DNA of 64,000 nt from Salaquimonas sp. (GTDB lineage Bacteria > Pseudomonadota > Alphaproteobacteria > Rhizobiales > Rhizobiaceae), in the NCBI GenBank assembly GCA_022340185.1, contig JAJDOK010000032.1:23188-87187 (forward strand), given 5' to 3'. The notes beneath the pieces were generated by a model that made no database searches, was not told where the DNA came from, and worked only from the letters and a program-made list of their open reading frames with translations. Below are positions 24,290 to 34,321 of the stretch, one piece after another; the stretch's first letter is position 1, and the number at the start of each line of letters is the position of its first letter. The translations under genes were made by a program, and so were the position numbers.

Positions 24290-24471
24290 CGTATCGGTTG
24301 ATACGGCCAAGGGGATTTTCGCCGATATTGGCGCCAAAGCGCCCGTCCCTCCGGGTTTCCGATTGTCGGGCACGCGAACCCGGATGTTTCCGGGTTCGGT
24401 CCCAAGCGAATCCAGATCGGGCGCACTCGATCTGGGGTGGCGAACCGGTCTTGCCCGATGCGAAGGCATCG
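24290..24471 (+). other. Cluster of five perfect-stem hairpins upstream of fdxA
   Basis: Hairpins 24290-24305, 24330-24343, 24375-24398 (10 bp), 24412-24435 (8 bp), 24456-24471 (6 bp, GAAG loop). Confidence 0.7.
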
Positions 24472-24552
24472 CGCTGTACCCGTTTCACCACCGGCTCACA
24501 CGCGCCAATCGAGAAACGGAATTGACCTAATGCTCACTGGAAGCGCTTTAAA

Positions 24553-24894
24553 ATGACCTACATCGTCGATGACAAGTGCATTAAGTGCAAATACATGGAC
24601 TGCGTGGAAGTCTGCCCGGTCGACTGCTTCTACGAAGGTGAAAACATGCTTGTCATTCACCCCGACGAATGCATCGACTGTGGTGTCTGCGAACCCGAAT
24701 GCCCGGCAGAGGCGATCAAGCCGGATACCGAGCCGGGTCTTGAGAAGTGGCTCCAGCTGAACGCCGAATACGCCGAGAAATGGCCGAATATCACGGTCAA
24801 ACGGGACCCGCCCGCCGATGCCAAGGAATTCGACGGCGTCGAAGGCAAATTCGAGAAATATTTCTCGGCCGAACCGGGAGAAGGCGATTCCTGA
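24553..24894 (+). CDS. fdxA: Ferredoxin FdxA (7Fe-8S type)
   Basis: [55 protein letters not shown]. Confidence 0.97.
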   Translation: MTYIVDDKCIKCKYMDCVEVCPVDCFYEGENMLVIHPDECIDCGVCEPECPAEAIKPDTEPGLEKWLQLNAEYAEKWPNITVKRDPPADAKEFDGVEGKFEKYFSAEPGEGDS

Positions 24895-25323
24895 CACCGG
24901 AATCACGCCGGCGCGGTACATATGTCCTGTCGGTGATAGCCTGTCCATTTCCTTTCGCGCCTGCGAGAGGAAATTGATTTTTTCATATTTTTGCGTTATA
25001 TTGACGGGATTGGCGGAATTTGGCCGGCAAATCTGACAGTCAGGCGGCCTTGATTAGAGGAAAGTCACCCTCCCGAATTGAATCCAGCGCTTCGACGGCA
25101 AGGCAGCTTGCCCAGGATATCTTCCACTACGGTCTTATTCCGGCGCGCGGCAATTCGGATTCTGAATGAATATAAACGCGCAACGTCACTGGCGTCGTTA
25201 TCGATGTGTGGCACCGATCGCGATCCGGCCTTTGAAGGGCCCGCGAACCGGAATGCCTGCAACGATGTCCGTCCTGCGGCGATTGCGTTTCGATGCGGCG
25301 GATCAACAGGGAGTACAGTGTAA

Positions 25324-25887
25324 ATGGCAACGGTAAAAAAGACGACCCAGCGCCACGGCTTCAAGACCGGCGAATATATTGTCTATCCGGCCCATGGCGT
25401 CGGACAGATCACCGCCATCGAGGAGCAGGAAGTTGCCGGCCACAAGCTGGAACTGTTCGTCATCAATTTCGAGCAGGACAAGCTGACGCTGCGCGTCCCG
25501 GTCTCCAAGATCGAGTCGGCCGGCATGCGCAAGCTTTCCGAGTCGCAGACCATCGACAAGGCGCTCAAGACCGTTTCGGGCCGCGCCCGCATCAAGCGCA
25601 CCATGTGGAGCCGGCGCGCGCAGGAATATGAGGCCAAGATCAATTCCGGCGACCTGATCGCGATTTCCGAAGTGGTTCGCGACCTCTACCGTTCGGAAAA
25701 CCAGCCCGAACAGTCCTATTCCGAGCGTCAGCTCTACGAGGCCGCGCTTGACCGCATGGCCCGCGAGATTTCCTCGGTCAACAAGATCTCGACCACCGAA
25801 GCCGTGGTCCTGGTGGAAAAATACCTCGCCAAGGGTCCGCGCCGCGGACCGAAAGCCGAGGAAGCCGAGCAGGAAGAGGCCGCCTGA
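25324..25887 (+). CDS. CarD family transcriptional regulator
   Basis: GFKTGEYIVYPAHGVGQITAIEEQEVAGHKLELFVINFEQDKLTLRVP. Confidence 0.96.
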   Translation: MATVKKTTQRHGFKTGEYIVYPAHGVGQITAIEEQEVAGHKLELFVINFEQDKLTLRVPVSKIESAGMRKLSESQTIDKALKTVSGRARIKRTMWSRRAQEYEAKINSGDLIAISEVVRDLYRSENQPEQSYSERQLYEAALDRMAREISSVNKISTTEAVVLVEKYLAKGPRRGPKAEEAEQEEAA

Positions 25888-25935
25888 CAAGCCTCGATCC
25901 GGCTACGGCGTGACCTGAACGCCGGAAAATTGAGA

Positions 25936-25959
25936 GGCCCGGCCAGCGCCGGGCCTTTT
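25936..25959 (+). terminator. Rho-independent terminator after the CarD gene
   Basis: GGCCCGGC CAGC GCCGGGCC TTTT. Confidence 0.85.
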
Positions 25960-26022
25960 GCATTCGCCATGCGGATCACGATTATTTGACGCAACATTAC
26001 CGTCTTCTAACCATGAATCCGC

Positions 26023-26054
26023 ACCCCTTCACGTATAACGGCATGAAAAGGGGT
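26023..26054 (+). promoter_or_regulatory. Stem-loop sequestering the rpoH Shine-Dalgarno
   Basis: ACCCCTT (26023-26029) / AAGGGGT (26048-26054), 7 bp perfect; AAGGGG lies 7 nt before ATG 26061. Confidence 0.5.
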
Positions 26055-26060
26055 ACGATC

Positions 26061-26927
26061 ATGTCCTCAAACGGCAATGCCGACAACAGAATGATCAAGG
26101 CTGCAGTCACCGCTCCCTATCTGGAGCGCGACGAGGAGCACGACCTCGCTGTCCGCTGGGCCCAGAACCAGGACCAGGAGGCGCTGCATCGTCTCACCTC
26201 GGCGCATATGCGCCTGGTCATTGCGATCGCCGCGAAGTTCCGCCGATACGGCCTGATGATGAACGACCTGATCCAGGAAGGCCATATCGGCCTTCTCGAG
26301 GCCGCCGTGCGCTTCGATCCGGAACGCGGCGTGCGCTTTTCCACCTATGCCACCTGGTGGATACGCGCCTCGATCCAGGACTACATCCTGCGCAACTGGT
26401 CGATCGTGCGCGGCGGCACCTCCTCGACGCAGAAGTCGCTGTTCTTCTCGCTGCGCCGGCTGCGCGCCCAGATCCTGAAAGACAGCCAGCCGGCCAATTC
26501 GCACGAACTCTACAAGGAGCTTGCCCAGGCGATCGGCGTTTCGGTCAACGACGTCGCGCGCATGGATTCGCGCCTGTCCGGACCCGACGCATCGCTCAAC
26601 GCCCCGATCGTCCAGGACAACGACACCACCAGCGAGCGCCAGGATTACCTTGTCGACGAAAATCCCCTGCCCGACGAGACGGTGGAAACGGTAATCGACG
26701 GGGAAAAGCGGCTGGCGGACCTGGCCAACGCCATGGACGTGCTCAATCCAAGGGAGCGCAGGATCATCCAGTCGCGCAGGCTGAACGAGGTCGGCGCCAC
26801 GCTCGAGCAATTGGGTGACGAACTGGGCATCTCCAAGGAACGTGTCCGCCAGATCGAGAGCCGCGCGCTGGAAAAGCTGAAGAAAGCGCTGGTGGCGACC
26901 GGTGATTTTCCCTCCAAGCCGTCCTGA
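26061..26927 (+). CDS. rpoH: RNA polymerase sigma-32 (RpoH-type) factor
   Basis: LIQEGHIGLLEAAVRFDPERGVRFSTYATWWIRASIQDYILRNWSIVRGGTSSTQKSLFFSLRRLR; C-terminal ERVRQIESRALEKLKKAL. Confidence 0.93.
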   Translation: MSSNGNADNRMIKAAVTAPYLERDEEHDLAVRWAQNQDQEALHRLTSAHMRLVIAIAAKFRRYGLMMNDLIQEGHIGLLEAAVRFDPERGVRFSTYATWWIRASIQDYILRNWSIVRGGTSSTQKSLFFSLRRLRAQILKDSQPANSHELYKELAQAIGVSVNDVARMDSRLSGPDASLNAPIVQDNDTTSERQDYLVDENPLPDETVETVIDGEKRLADLANAMDVLNPRERRIIQSRRLNEVGATLEQLGDELGISKERVRQIESRALEKLKKALVATGDFPSKPS

Positions 26928-26996
26928 TCGGCTCGTGTTCGCCCACGCACAAGCGCGTGCGAAATCCAACCCAAAACCAAGAAATATCGGTGACCC

Positions 26997-27054
26997 ACCA
27001 CCCCTCCGTGGCAGGGCAAGCGTTGGTGTCCAACCAACGCGCCAGTCCGTGAAC
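26997..27054. repeat. Intergenic repeat family 2, copy A
   Basis: ACCACCCCTCCGTGGCAGGGCAAGCGTTGGTGTCCAACCAACGCGCCAGTCCGTGAACG; shares blocks with 30157-30211 and 63160-63250. Confidence 0.6.
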
Positions 27055-27059
27055 GAAAA

Positions 27060-28613
27060 CTAACTGTCGGTAACGATCTTGATCTTGCTTCCCGGCTCCG
27101 GCAGATCGCCCGGGCCGAGTCCGTTGATCAGGCGTAACAGCTTCAACGGTTCGTCGGTGCCTTTCATCTTCGCTGCAAGCTGACCGAGGCTTTCGCCTTC
27201 CTTCACCGTTTCGATACGGATTCTCAGCGGCGCCAGCGCCTGGCGCTCCTTTTCATTGAGCTGACGGAACGTGTCGGTGATGGAATCCGATACCGCCGCG
27301 ATCATCTCCTGGCCGGCCGGCGCCGCCGTGATGAAACGGTAAACCTGGTTGCCGATGCGGATCACCTTGATGCGGAAGTCCCAGCCTTCCGCCTGTGCAT
27401 CGGCAGCCGCGACCGCCAGGCCCGTCGCCGTTTCGCCGACGGTAATCGTGTCTTCCCTCAGCCCGTTGACCCAGCCGCTTTTCAGATAGTCCTCAAGACC
27501 CCTCCAGCGGCTGAGCACGGTCGCGTCGAACCGTGTCGCCGCTTCGCCCGGACCGGTGACGATGATCGCCTTGGGCTGGTTGTCGATGCGGGTGCCTTCG
27601 GGAACCGTGAAGGTGATGCCAAGCCGCGCATGCGAGAACACGCGGCCGCGCACATAGCCTTCGTCGGCCGTATCGCCATAGAGCAGTCCGTCAATGCCTG
27701 CGAGGTAGCGGTCGCGTTCCGTCGCTCCCACGCCCGGCGCACCGAAGAAGCGGGCATGCTTCTTGGCGAGCGATATGCGCTGAGGTGTGGCAGGATGGTT
27801 GGACAGGAAGTTGAAATCGTCCTCGAGCGCCGACTTGCCGGACTTGTAGGCCTGATAGGCCTGCATCGTCTCCAGGAATCGCGCCGCAGCGAACGGATCA
27901 TAGCCTGCCCGGCCGATCATGCGGATGCCGATCGCGTCGGCCTGCAATTCCTGTTCGCGCGAGAAATCCGAAAGCTTCAACTGATTGGCCGCCAGCGCGA
28001 CGCGGGCGGCAACCGAATCGCCCAGCACCTCGTGCACGACATCCTCGCCAAGCTGGGTTGAACTCATCTTTTCCTGGCGCAGGATGGCATGATTGGCGAT
28101 GACGTGGCCCATTTCGTGGGCGATGACCGCGGCGATCTCCGAGGAATCGTCGGCGAGCGCCAGAAGCCCCCGCGTCACGTAGACATAGCCGCCGGGCAGC
28201 GCGAAGGCGTTGACCTTCGGCGTGTTGAGGATCGTCACCTTGTAGACGCGCGACGGGTCGTCCGATACCGAGATCAGCCTGCCGATCACCAGCGCCAGCG
28301 CCTTTTCGGCTTCGGCATTGTGGTATTCGCCGCCATATTTGGCCAGCACCAGCGGATGTTCGCGCGCGCCGATGGCTTCCTGCGGATCGTCCGGCCGCAC
28401 GAAGCTGGAGGTCAGCGTTGCCTCGTTCTTGACGTCCTGCAGCGCCGACAGAACACAGCCTTGCAGCAATGCCGCCGCGCCAAGCACGACCGCACCCCTG
28501 CGCAACAGGCCAAACGGCCCGGCGCGGAATGTCCTCCTGTCCGAAATCGCCGTGTCAGACAAATGATCTGAACCCAAAATCGCTGTAATGGCCGGCAGCG
28601 CCGCTGGCGGCAC
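27060..28613 (-). CDS. M48 family zinc metalloprotease, lipoprotein, with C-terminal LysM-like segment
   Basis: VIAHEMGHVIANHAIL (HExxH), lipobox LLQGC, C-terminal VKEGESLGQLAAKMKGTDEPLKLLRLINGL. Confidence 0.9.
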   Translation of the reverse strand: MPPAALPAITAILGSDHLSDTAISDRRTFRAGPFGLLRRGAVVLGAAALLQGCVLSALQDVKNEATLTSSFVRPDDPQEAIGAREHPLVLAKYGGEYHNAEAEKALALVIGRLISVSDDPSRVYKVTILNTPKVNAFALPGGYVYVTRGLLALADDSSEIAAVIAHEMGHVIANHAILRQEKMSSTQLGEDVVHEVLGDSVAARVALAANQLKLSDFSREQELQADAIGIRMIGRAGYDPFAAARFLETMQAYQAYKSGKSALEDDFNFLSNHPATPQRISLAKKHARFFGAPGVGATERDRYLAGIDGLLYGDTADEGYVRGRVFSHARLGITFTVPEGTRIDNQPKAIIVTGPGEAATRFDATVLSRWRGLEDYLKSGWVNGLREDTITVGETATGLAVAAADAQAEGWDFRIKVIRIGNQVYRFITAAPAGQEMIAAVSDSITDTFRQLNEKERQALAPLRIRIETVKEGESLGQLAAKMKGTDEPLKLLRLINGLGPGDLPEPGSKIKIVTDS

Positions 28614-28723
28614 CGATTGTCATCCTGCTTTGCCTGTTAGCAGATTTTACTGCCAAAATTAAGGTGTTGGCGCATGCCGCCGGAGTAAAATCGTCGCGGC
28701 TTGTCACCGTCAGGTCCATGCGC

Positions 28724-30049
28724 TCAGTCAGCGGCCTTTCCGGGCGACGGCCGGCCGATCGAATGATAGGAAAGGCCGCTGTCGTCTGCTTCCTGTGGCG
28801 AATAGATGTTTCTCAGATCCACCAGCACGCGGTCCTTGAGCGTGGCCGCCATACGCTCCAGATCGAGCGCGCGGAACTGGTCCCATTCGGTCAGGATCAC
28901 CGCCATCACGGCGCCCTCCATGCAGGCCCAGGCATTGTCGCAATAGGTGACCGCGGTCAGTAGTTTTTGCGCTTCCTCCATGCCTTCCGGATCGAAGGCG
29001 CGGATGCTTGCGCCCATTTGCTGCAGCGCCGGCACGATGATCAGGCTCGGCGCCTCGCGCATGTCGTCGGTATTGGGCTTGAAGGTCAGGCCGAGCACCG
29101 CGATCTGCTTGCCGGCGACCGAACCGCCCGCGGCATTGACGATCCTGTCCACCATCGTTTCCTTGCGGCGGCGATTGGCTTCCACCACCGTATCGACAAT
29201 GGTCACCGGGCTGTTTGCCTGATGCGCGGTCTTCGATAGTGCCAGCGTGTCCTTGGGAAAGCACGAACCGCCATAACCGGGGCCGGCATGCAGGAATTTC
29301 GAGCCGATACGCTTGTCGAGGCCGATTCCATGGGCGACCTGCTGCACATTGGCGCCGACGGCATCGCACAGATCCGAGATTTCGTTGATGAAGCCGATCT
29401 TGACCGCGAGGAACGCATTGGCGGCGTATTTGATCAGTTCCGCCGTGCGCCGGTCGGTCACCACCATCGGCGTCTCGTTGAGATAGAGCGGGCGGTAGAG
29501 TTCGCGCAATGCCGCGACCGCCCGCTCGGTGTGCGCGCCGACGATGATGCGGTCGGGCCGCTTGAAATCGCCGATCGCCGCGCCCTCGCGCAGGAATTCC
29601 GGATTGGAGGCGACGTCGAAATCGGCGTCCGGATTTGTCTTCTTGATGATCGCCTCGACCTCGTCGCCGGTCCCGACGGGTACCGTCGACTTGGTGACGA
29701 TAATCGTATAGTCGCGAATGAGCCCGGCGATCTCTTCGGCCGCCGCATAGACATAGGTGAGATCGGCATGGCCGTCGCCACGCCGCGTCGGCGTGCCGAC
29801 CGCGATGAAGACGATGTCGGCGTCGCGGATGCCGCTCGCCGCATCCGTGGTAAACGACAGCCGACCCTGGCTTACATTGGTTTCGACGAGGTCCTCCAGA
29901 CCCGGCTCGTAGATCGGCATCCGGCCGGCCTTCAGCGCCTCGATCTTGGCCGCGTCCTTGTCGATGCAAGTAACCTCATGGCCGAAATCGGCGAAACAGG
30001 CCCCCGAGACCAGGCCGACATAACCCGTGCCGATCATCGCTACACGCAT
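28724..30049 (-). CDS. UDP-glucose 6-dehydrogenase
   Basis: MRVAMIGTGYVGLVSGACFADFGHEVTCIDKD; GYGGSCFPKDTLAL catalytic Cys motif. Confidence 0.96.
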   Translation of the reverse strand: MRVAMIGTGYVGLVSGACFADFGHEVTCIDKDAAKIEALKAGRMPIYEPGLEDLVETNVSQGRLSFTTDAASGIRDADIVFIAVGTPTRRGDGHADLTYVYAAAEEIAGLIRDYTIIVTKSTVPVGTGDEVEAIIKKTNPDADFDVASNPEFLREGAAIGDFKRPDRIIVGAHTERAVAALRELYRPLYLNETPMVVTDRRTAELIKYAANAFLAVKIGFINEISDLCDAVGANVQQVAHGIGLDKRIGSKFLHAGPGYGGSCFPKDTLALSKTAHQANSPVTIVDTVVEANRRRKETMVDRIVNAAGGSVAGKQIAVLGLTFKPNTDDMREAPSLIIVPALQQMGASIRAFDPEGMEEAQKLLTAVTYCDNAWACMEGAVMAVILTEWDQFRALDLERMAATLKDRVLVDLRNIYSPQEADDSGLSYHSIGRPSPGKAAD

Positions 30050-30156
30050 TCTTCAACTCCATTTTCGGGAGGATTGAACCTGCCGGGAAACTACGCCAAC
30101 ACGGTTTGACGCCCTTGTTGGCGCCACACGAATGGAACCGAAGCACCGCCATGTAG

Positions 30157-30211
30157 CGCCAACCCTGCTTGGCAGGGCAAGCTTCGTGGAGCAAGGCGCC
30201 GGCCCGTGAAC
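30157..30211. repeat. Intergenic repeat family 2, copy B
   Basis: GCCAACCCTGCTTGGCAGGGCAAGCTTCGTGGAGCAAGGCGCCGGCCCGTGAAC; CCCTGC-TTG-GCAGGG hairpin. Confidence 0.55.
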
Positions 30212-30478
30212 ACTCGCACAGGCAGAGCCTAGGCGAAAATTCTTGCGCGCTGACTACAAAAGCCGCGCCGGGGATGCAACCGGTATTCTTTCTGACACAC
30301 GGCCCGAAACGGCGAGTTTGTCGAGATGGTCCGCGGGGGGAAATCAGTATGGCAATACATGAAATCGCAATACCTCACGTGTTGCACGACAAAACTTGCA
30401 ACGCAGCCGAATAGAGACGCCGATCCATGTCGCCGATAGTTATTTCATGTTAAATTTACAACTGACGTGGAGGGTGAA

Positions 30479-31175
30479 GTGAAATCTATCATCAATTTAA
30501 CGGCAGGTATATTTGGGCTGGTTTGCACATCGGTGCCGGCGAGCGCCGGAACGATTGATCTGTTTGATCTTGCGGGTAATTTCAATCAGCCGTCTTTTTC
30601 CGGTACATATCAATACGCCCAAACCTTGACTGCTGATGATGTGTTCTGGTCGGAACTTTCCTTCAGGGTGATCAACGACATCGGTGGGACATTCAGCCTT
30701 GAAATTTACGGGGTTCGCGACGCAGGGCTCCCGGGCACGGGCTGGGCGCCGGATGTCGACAACAATCTGTTTTCAACCGTCCTTACCCATCTCGGCGGGG
30801 GTCTTCAGACCTTTACGGTGGCACCGAATCTCAGCGTGAGTTCTGGCGATGGCTATGTGTTCGTGCTCAATTCCTGTCTCGACAACAATGCCTCGAACGA
30901 GGGCACGCTACCCAGTTCCCTCGTTCGGGCAACGCAATTCAAATGGGGCGACCGATCAATATGTCGGCGGCGAATTCATTTTTGCCCATGACACCCCTTT
31001 GACCAACACCACGTCCTGGCAATCAAGATTTCCCAACAAAGAGGATCTGGCATTCAAGGCGACTTTTACCGATACGGCGTCTGTCCCACTACCAGCCGCA
31101 TTGCCGATGCTGGGCGCAGGCATTGTAGTCCTCATCGCCTTCGGCCGGCGCAGGGAAAAAGGCTCGACAGCTTAA
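30479..31175 (+). pseudogene. VPLPA/PEP-CTERM-type secreted protein gene interrupted by an apparent 1-nt frameshift
   Basis: ORF 30467..30991 carries the signal peptide and body; ORF 30849..31175 resumes in another frame as DQYVGGEFIFAHDTPLTNTTSWQS and ends VPLPAALPMLGAGIVVLIAFGRRREKGSTA. Deleting one base in GGGGCGACC (30945-30953) joins them. May be a sequence error. Confidence 0.7.
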
Positions 31176-31338
31176 TCCGGGCTTGCCTGCGAACTGATTC
31201 GGATCGAAATTGTTACATCTCTTGCAAACCGCCTGCGGTGTTGAACAATAACGTGACTTGCCGCTGCACAGCCAGGCGGCAAAGACTTGGCGGCCGCGCC
31301 GGCTTCGGATATTGAAGGAACCGCAAATCGCAACTGCC

Positions 31339-31415
31339 GGTCCCGTAGCTCAGCAGGATAGAGCATCAGATTCCTAATCTGAGGGTCACAGGTTCGAATC
31401 CTGTCGGGATCACCA
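31339..31415 (+). tRNA. tRNA-Arg (anticodon CCU), CCA encoded
   Basis: GGTCCCG acceptor pairing CGGGATC, TTCCTAA anticodon loop with CAGA/TCTG stem, ACAGG-TTCGAAT-CCTGT T-arm, ACCA 3' end. Confidence 0.95.
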
Positions 31416-31529
31416 CGCATCTGTTTTAGCCTTGATTTTTCACGATTATTTCTCGTCTCTTCGAGTGATGCGCGTGAAACATTTTTCAGTGCGCCATCAT
31501 CGAGCACTGCGGCGGGCTTGTTTCTGGTT

Positions 31530-31985
31530 TCACTTGCCGTTCCTGCTCTTGAGTTCCAGTTCGATCTCGAGCGCGGAAAGACCGCGTTCGAGCGCTTCGC
31601 GATCCTTTGGGCTAAGGTGTTGGAGGATGCTCGCCTCGCGTTCGCGCATCGGCGCGGCGAGGTCGTCATAGGCGCGCCGGCCGACCTTCGTCAGAGAAAG
31701 TATTTCCGATCGCCGATCGGCGGGATCGACACAGCGTATGAGCCAGCGGCGTTGCTCGAGCGCCCAGACGGCGCGGCTGACCTTTGTCTTGTGCTGCGAA
31801 CTGTGCTCGCCGATTTCCTTGGCTGTCGCCGATCCGAGATCCGCCAACGCGACAAGAACGCGCCATTCCGGTCGGTTCATCCCGAACCGGTTCTTGTAGA
31901 TCGGCCGGATCTCATTGCTCACAGCCTCCGTTAACCGGCTGAGGCGATAGGGCAGGAAAGTCTCGAGTGTGAGGCTCATGATCAT
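31530..31985 (-). CDS. MarR family transcriptional regulator, probably of hmgA
   Basis: [62 protein letters not shown]; divergent from hmgA. Confidence 0.9.
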   Translation of the reverse strand: MIMSLTLETFLPYRLSRLTEAVSNEIRPIYKNRFGMNRPEWRVLVALADLGSATAKEIGEHSSQHKTKVSRAVWALEQRRWLIRCVDPADRRSEILSLTKVGRRAYDDLAAPMREREASILQHLSPKDREALERGLSALEIELELKSRNGK

Positions 31986-32175
31986 TGTTAGTTACAAAAT
32001 TGATCGTCATAAATGCAACCAAAATCACGTGTATCCAAATTCGGCTGCAGTTGATCCCATTCTTCGCCGCAAGAGGATGGGCGGCCTGAAACGACAGACG
32101 GAGCCCCGGTGGTCGCCATGCCTTTTCAACATTCGGCGCGAAAAGCGCTGCAATGAAATTCAGGGAGGTACCGTT

Positions 32176-33531
32176 ATGAACAAGCAGGATGCCAGAAATA
32201 TCGTGTACTCGGAGGCGAAGGCCCTGGTTTCCGGTTATATGCCGGGCTTCGGCAACGATCATGAGACCGAGGCGCTGCCCGGAGCCTTGCCTCAAGGGAT
32301 GAACTCGCCGCAGAAATGCGCCTACGGGCTTTACGCCGAACAATTGTCCGGCACCGCGTTTACCGTCCATCCGCCTGAAAGAACCTGGTGCTACCGGATA
32401 CGTCCGAGCGTCAAGCATTCGACCCGTTACCGCAAGATCGACGTACCCTACTGGAAATCGGCGCCCTGTGTGCACGATGACATCATCAGCCTGGGCCAGT
32501 ATCGCTGGAACCCGGTGGAAGTGGACAGCGCACAGGAACTCAACTGGATTAGCGGGATGCGCACCGTCACAACGGCGGGTGATGTCAACACCCAGGTCGG
32601 CATGGCGAGCCATGTTTACCTGGTCACCCAATCTATGGTCGATGACTACTTCTTCTCGGCCGACAGCGAGATGCTGGTCGTGCCCCAGCAGGGCCGCCTC
32701 CGGTTTTACACCGAGCTCGGCATCATCGATCTGGAGCCCAAGGAAATTGCCATTCTCCCACGCGGTCTGGTCTACCGCGTCGAACTGGTCGAAGGCCCGG
32801 CACGCGGGTTCGTATGCGAGAATTACGGCCAGAAATTCGAACTGCCCGGCCGTGGACCGATCGGCGCCAACTGCCTGGCCAATCCCCGCGACTTCCGGGC
32901 GCCGATAGCCGCCTTCGAAGACCGCGAAGTTCCTTCAACCATCACCGTCAAGTGGTGCGGCCAGTTCCACACCACCGAGATCGGACAGTCCCCACTGGAT
33001 GTGGTCGCCTGGCACGGGAATTATGCGCCGGTAAAGTATGATCTGCGCAATTATTGCCCGGTGGGTTCGATCCTGTTCGACCACCCCGATCCGTCGATAT
33101 TCACTGTGCTGACCGCACCGTCGGGCAGCCCGGGCACGGCCAATATCGACTTCGTCTTGTTCCGCGAGCGCTGGTTGGTGGCGGAAAACACCTTTCGGCC
33201 GCCCTGGTACCACAAGAACATTATGTCCGAGCTGATGGGCAATATCTACGGCATCTATGACGCCAAGCCCGAAGGTTTCGTGCCCGGCGGGCTGTCGCTG
33301 CATAATATGATGCTGCCGCATGGTCCGGACAGGCAGGCGTTCGAAGGTGCAAGCAATTCCGAATTGAAGGCGGAAAAGCTGGACAACACCATGTCCTTCA
33401 TGTTCGAGACCCGCTTTCCCCAGCACCTGACCCCGTTCGCTGTGAAGGAGGCCCCGCTGCAGGACAACTACATCGATGTCTGGGCCGATCTGAGCAAGCA
33501 CTATGACGGCTCCAGGGAGGGCCGCTGGTGA
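32176..33531 (+). CDS. hmgA: Homogentisate 1,2-dioxygenase
   Basis: [81 protein letters not shown]. Confidence 0.98.
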   Translation: MNKQDARNIVYSEAKALVSGYMPGFGNDHETEALPGALPQGMNSPQKCAYGLYAEQLSGTAFTVHPPERTWCYRIRPSVKHSTRYRKIDVPYWKSAPCVHDDIISLGQYRWNPVEVDSAQELNWISGMRTVTTAGDVNTQVGMASHVYLVTQSMVDDYFFSADSEMLVVPQQGRLRFYTELGIIDLEPKEIAILPRGLVYRVELVEGPARGFVCENYGQKFELPGRGPIGANCLANPRDFRAPIAAFEDREVPSTITVKWCGQFHTTEIGQSPLDVVAWHGNYAPVKYDLRNYCPVGSILFDHPDPSIFTVLTAPSGSPGTANIDFVLFRERWLVAENTFRPPWYHKNIMSELMGNIYGIYDAKPEGFVPGGLSLHNMMLPHGPDRQAFEGASNSELKAEKLDNTMSFMFETRFPQHLTPFAVKEAPLQDNYIDVWADLSKHYDGSREGRW

Positions 33532-34157
33532 AGCTCTACACCTACTGGCGATCCTCGACATCCTACCGTGTCCGGATTGCCCTCAATCTCAAGGGGCTCG
33601 TCTGGGAGGCTGTCCCTGTCAATCTCGTCGCCGGCGAACAAAACGCCGAAGCCTATGCAGCCCTCAATCCGGGTCAGGCAGTGCCAACCCTGGTCCTGGA
33701 TGATGGAACAGTGCTGATACAGTCAATGTCGATCCTGGAATGGCTCGACGAGCGATATCCCGCACCGCCCCTGCTTCCCGAGGATCCGGTCAAACGGGCG
33801 CGGGTTCGGGCGGCGGCGCTCGTCATCGCCGCCGATATCCATCCCGTCAACAACCTCAAGGTGGTCGCCAAGCTGAGGAAGATGGGGCACAGCCAGGATG
33901 ATGTCGTTGAATGGATGCAGGACTGGATGGCGCGCGGATTCCATGCCTTTGCGGCATTGATCGGACAAGACACACAGTTCTGCTTCGGGGACACGCCAGG
34001 CCTGGCCGACCTTTGCCTCGTACCCCAACTCTACAACGCCCATCGCTGGGGCCTGGAGCTCGCACCGTTCGCTCGACTGGTCGATATCGAGAAGAGGTGT
34101 CTCGAAATTTCCGCCTTTGATTCCGCACGTCCGGAAAACCAGCCCGACGCAGCCTGA
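33528..34157 (+). CDS. maiA: Maleylacetoacetate isomerase
   Basis: [38 protein letters not shown] (SSxxxRVRIAL); 4-nt overlap with hmgA. Confidence 0.95.
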   Translation: MKLYTYWRSSTSYRVRIALNLKGLVWEAVPVNLVAGEQNAEAYAALNPGQAVPTLVLDDGTVLIQSMSILEWLDERYPAPPLLPEDPVKRARVRAAALVIAADIHPVNNLKVVAKLRKMGHSQDDVVEWMQDWMARGFHAFAALIGQDTQFCFGDTPGLADLCLVPQLYNAHRWGLELAPFARLVDIEKRCLEISAFDSARPENQPDAA

Positions 34158-34321
34158 GGAAGACACAAGAACGAACCGGAATGATTCGGAATCAAGAGCG
34201 CAAACACACCCGAAACGGATTTCTCCTCGACTATCTGCCCTATGACGTCTTTTCGTTCGGCGATGGTTCGCAGCGGCGTGACGGTCGCCGATGGATGGCG
34301 GCCACGCACAAGCAGCACATT

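Noticed and set aside
24261-24530. 89-aa ORF in the fdxA upstream region
   Set aside because: Spans the hairpin cluster; composition and lack of recognisable domain suggest a non-coding region.
28728-29969. 413-aa minus-strand ORF in another frame of UDP-glucose dehydrogenase
   Set aside because: Low-complexity Arg/Gly-rich out-of-frame translation of a conserved gene.
31339-31415. tRNA-Arg as a genomic-island integration site
   Set aside because: No integrase, attachment-site duplication or mobile genes seen next to it.
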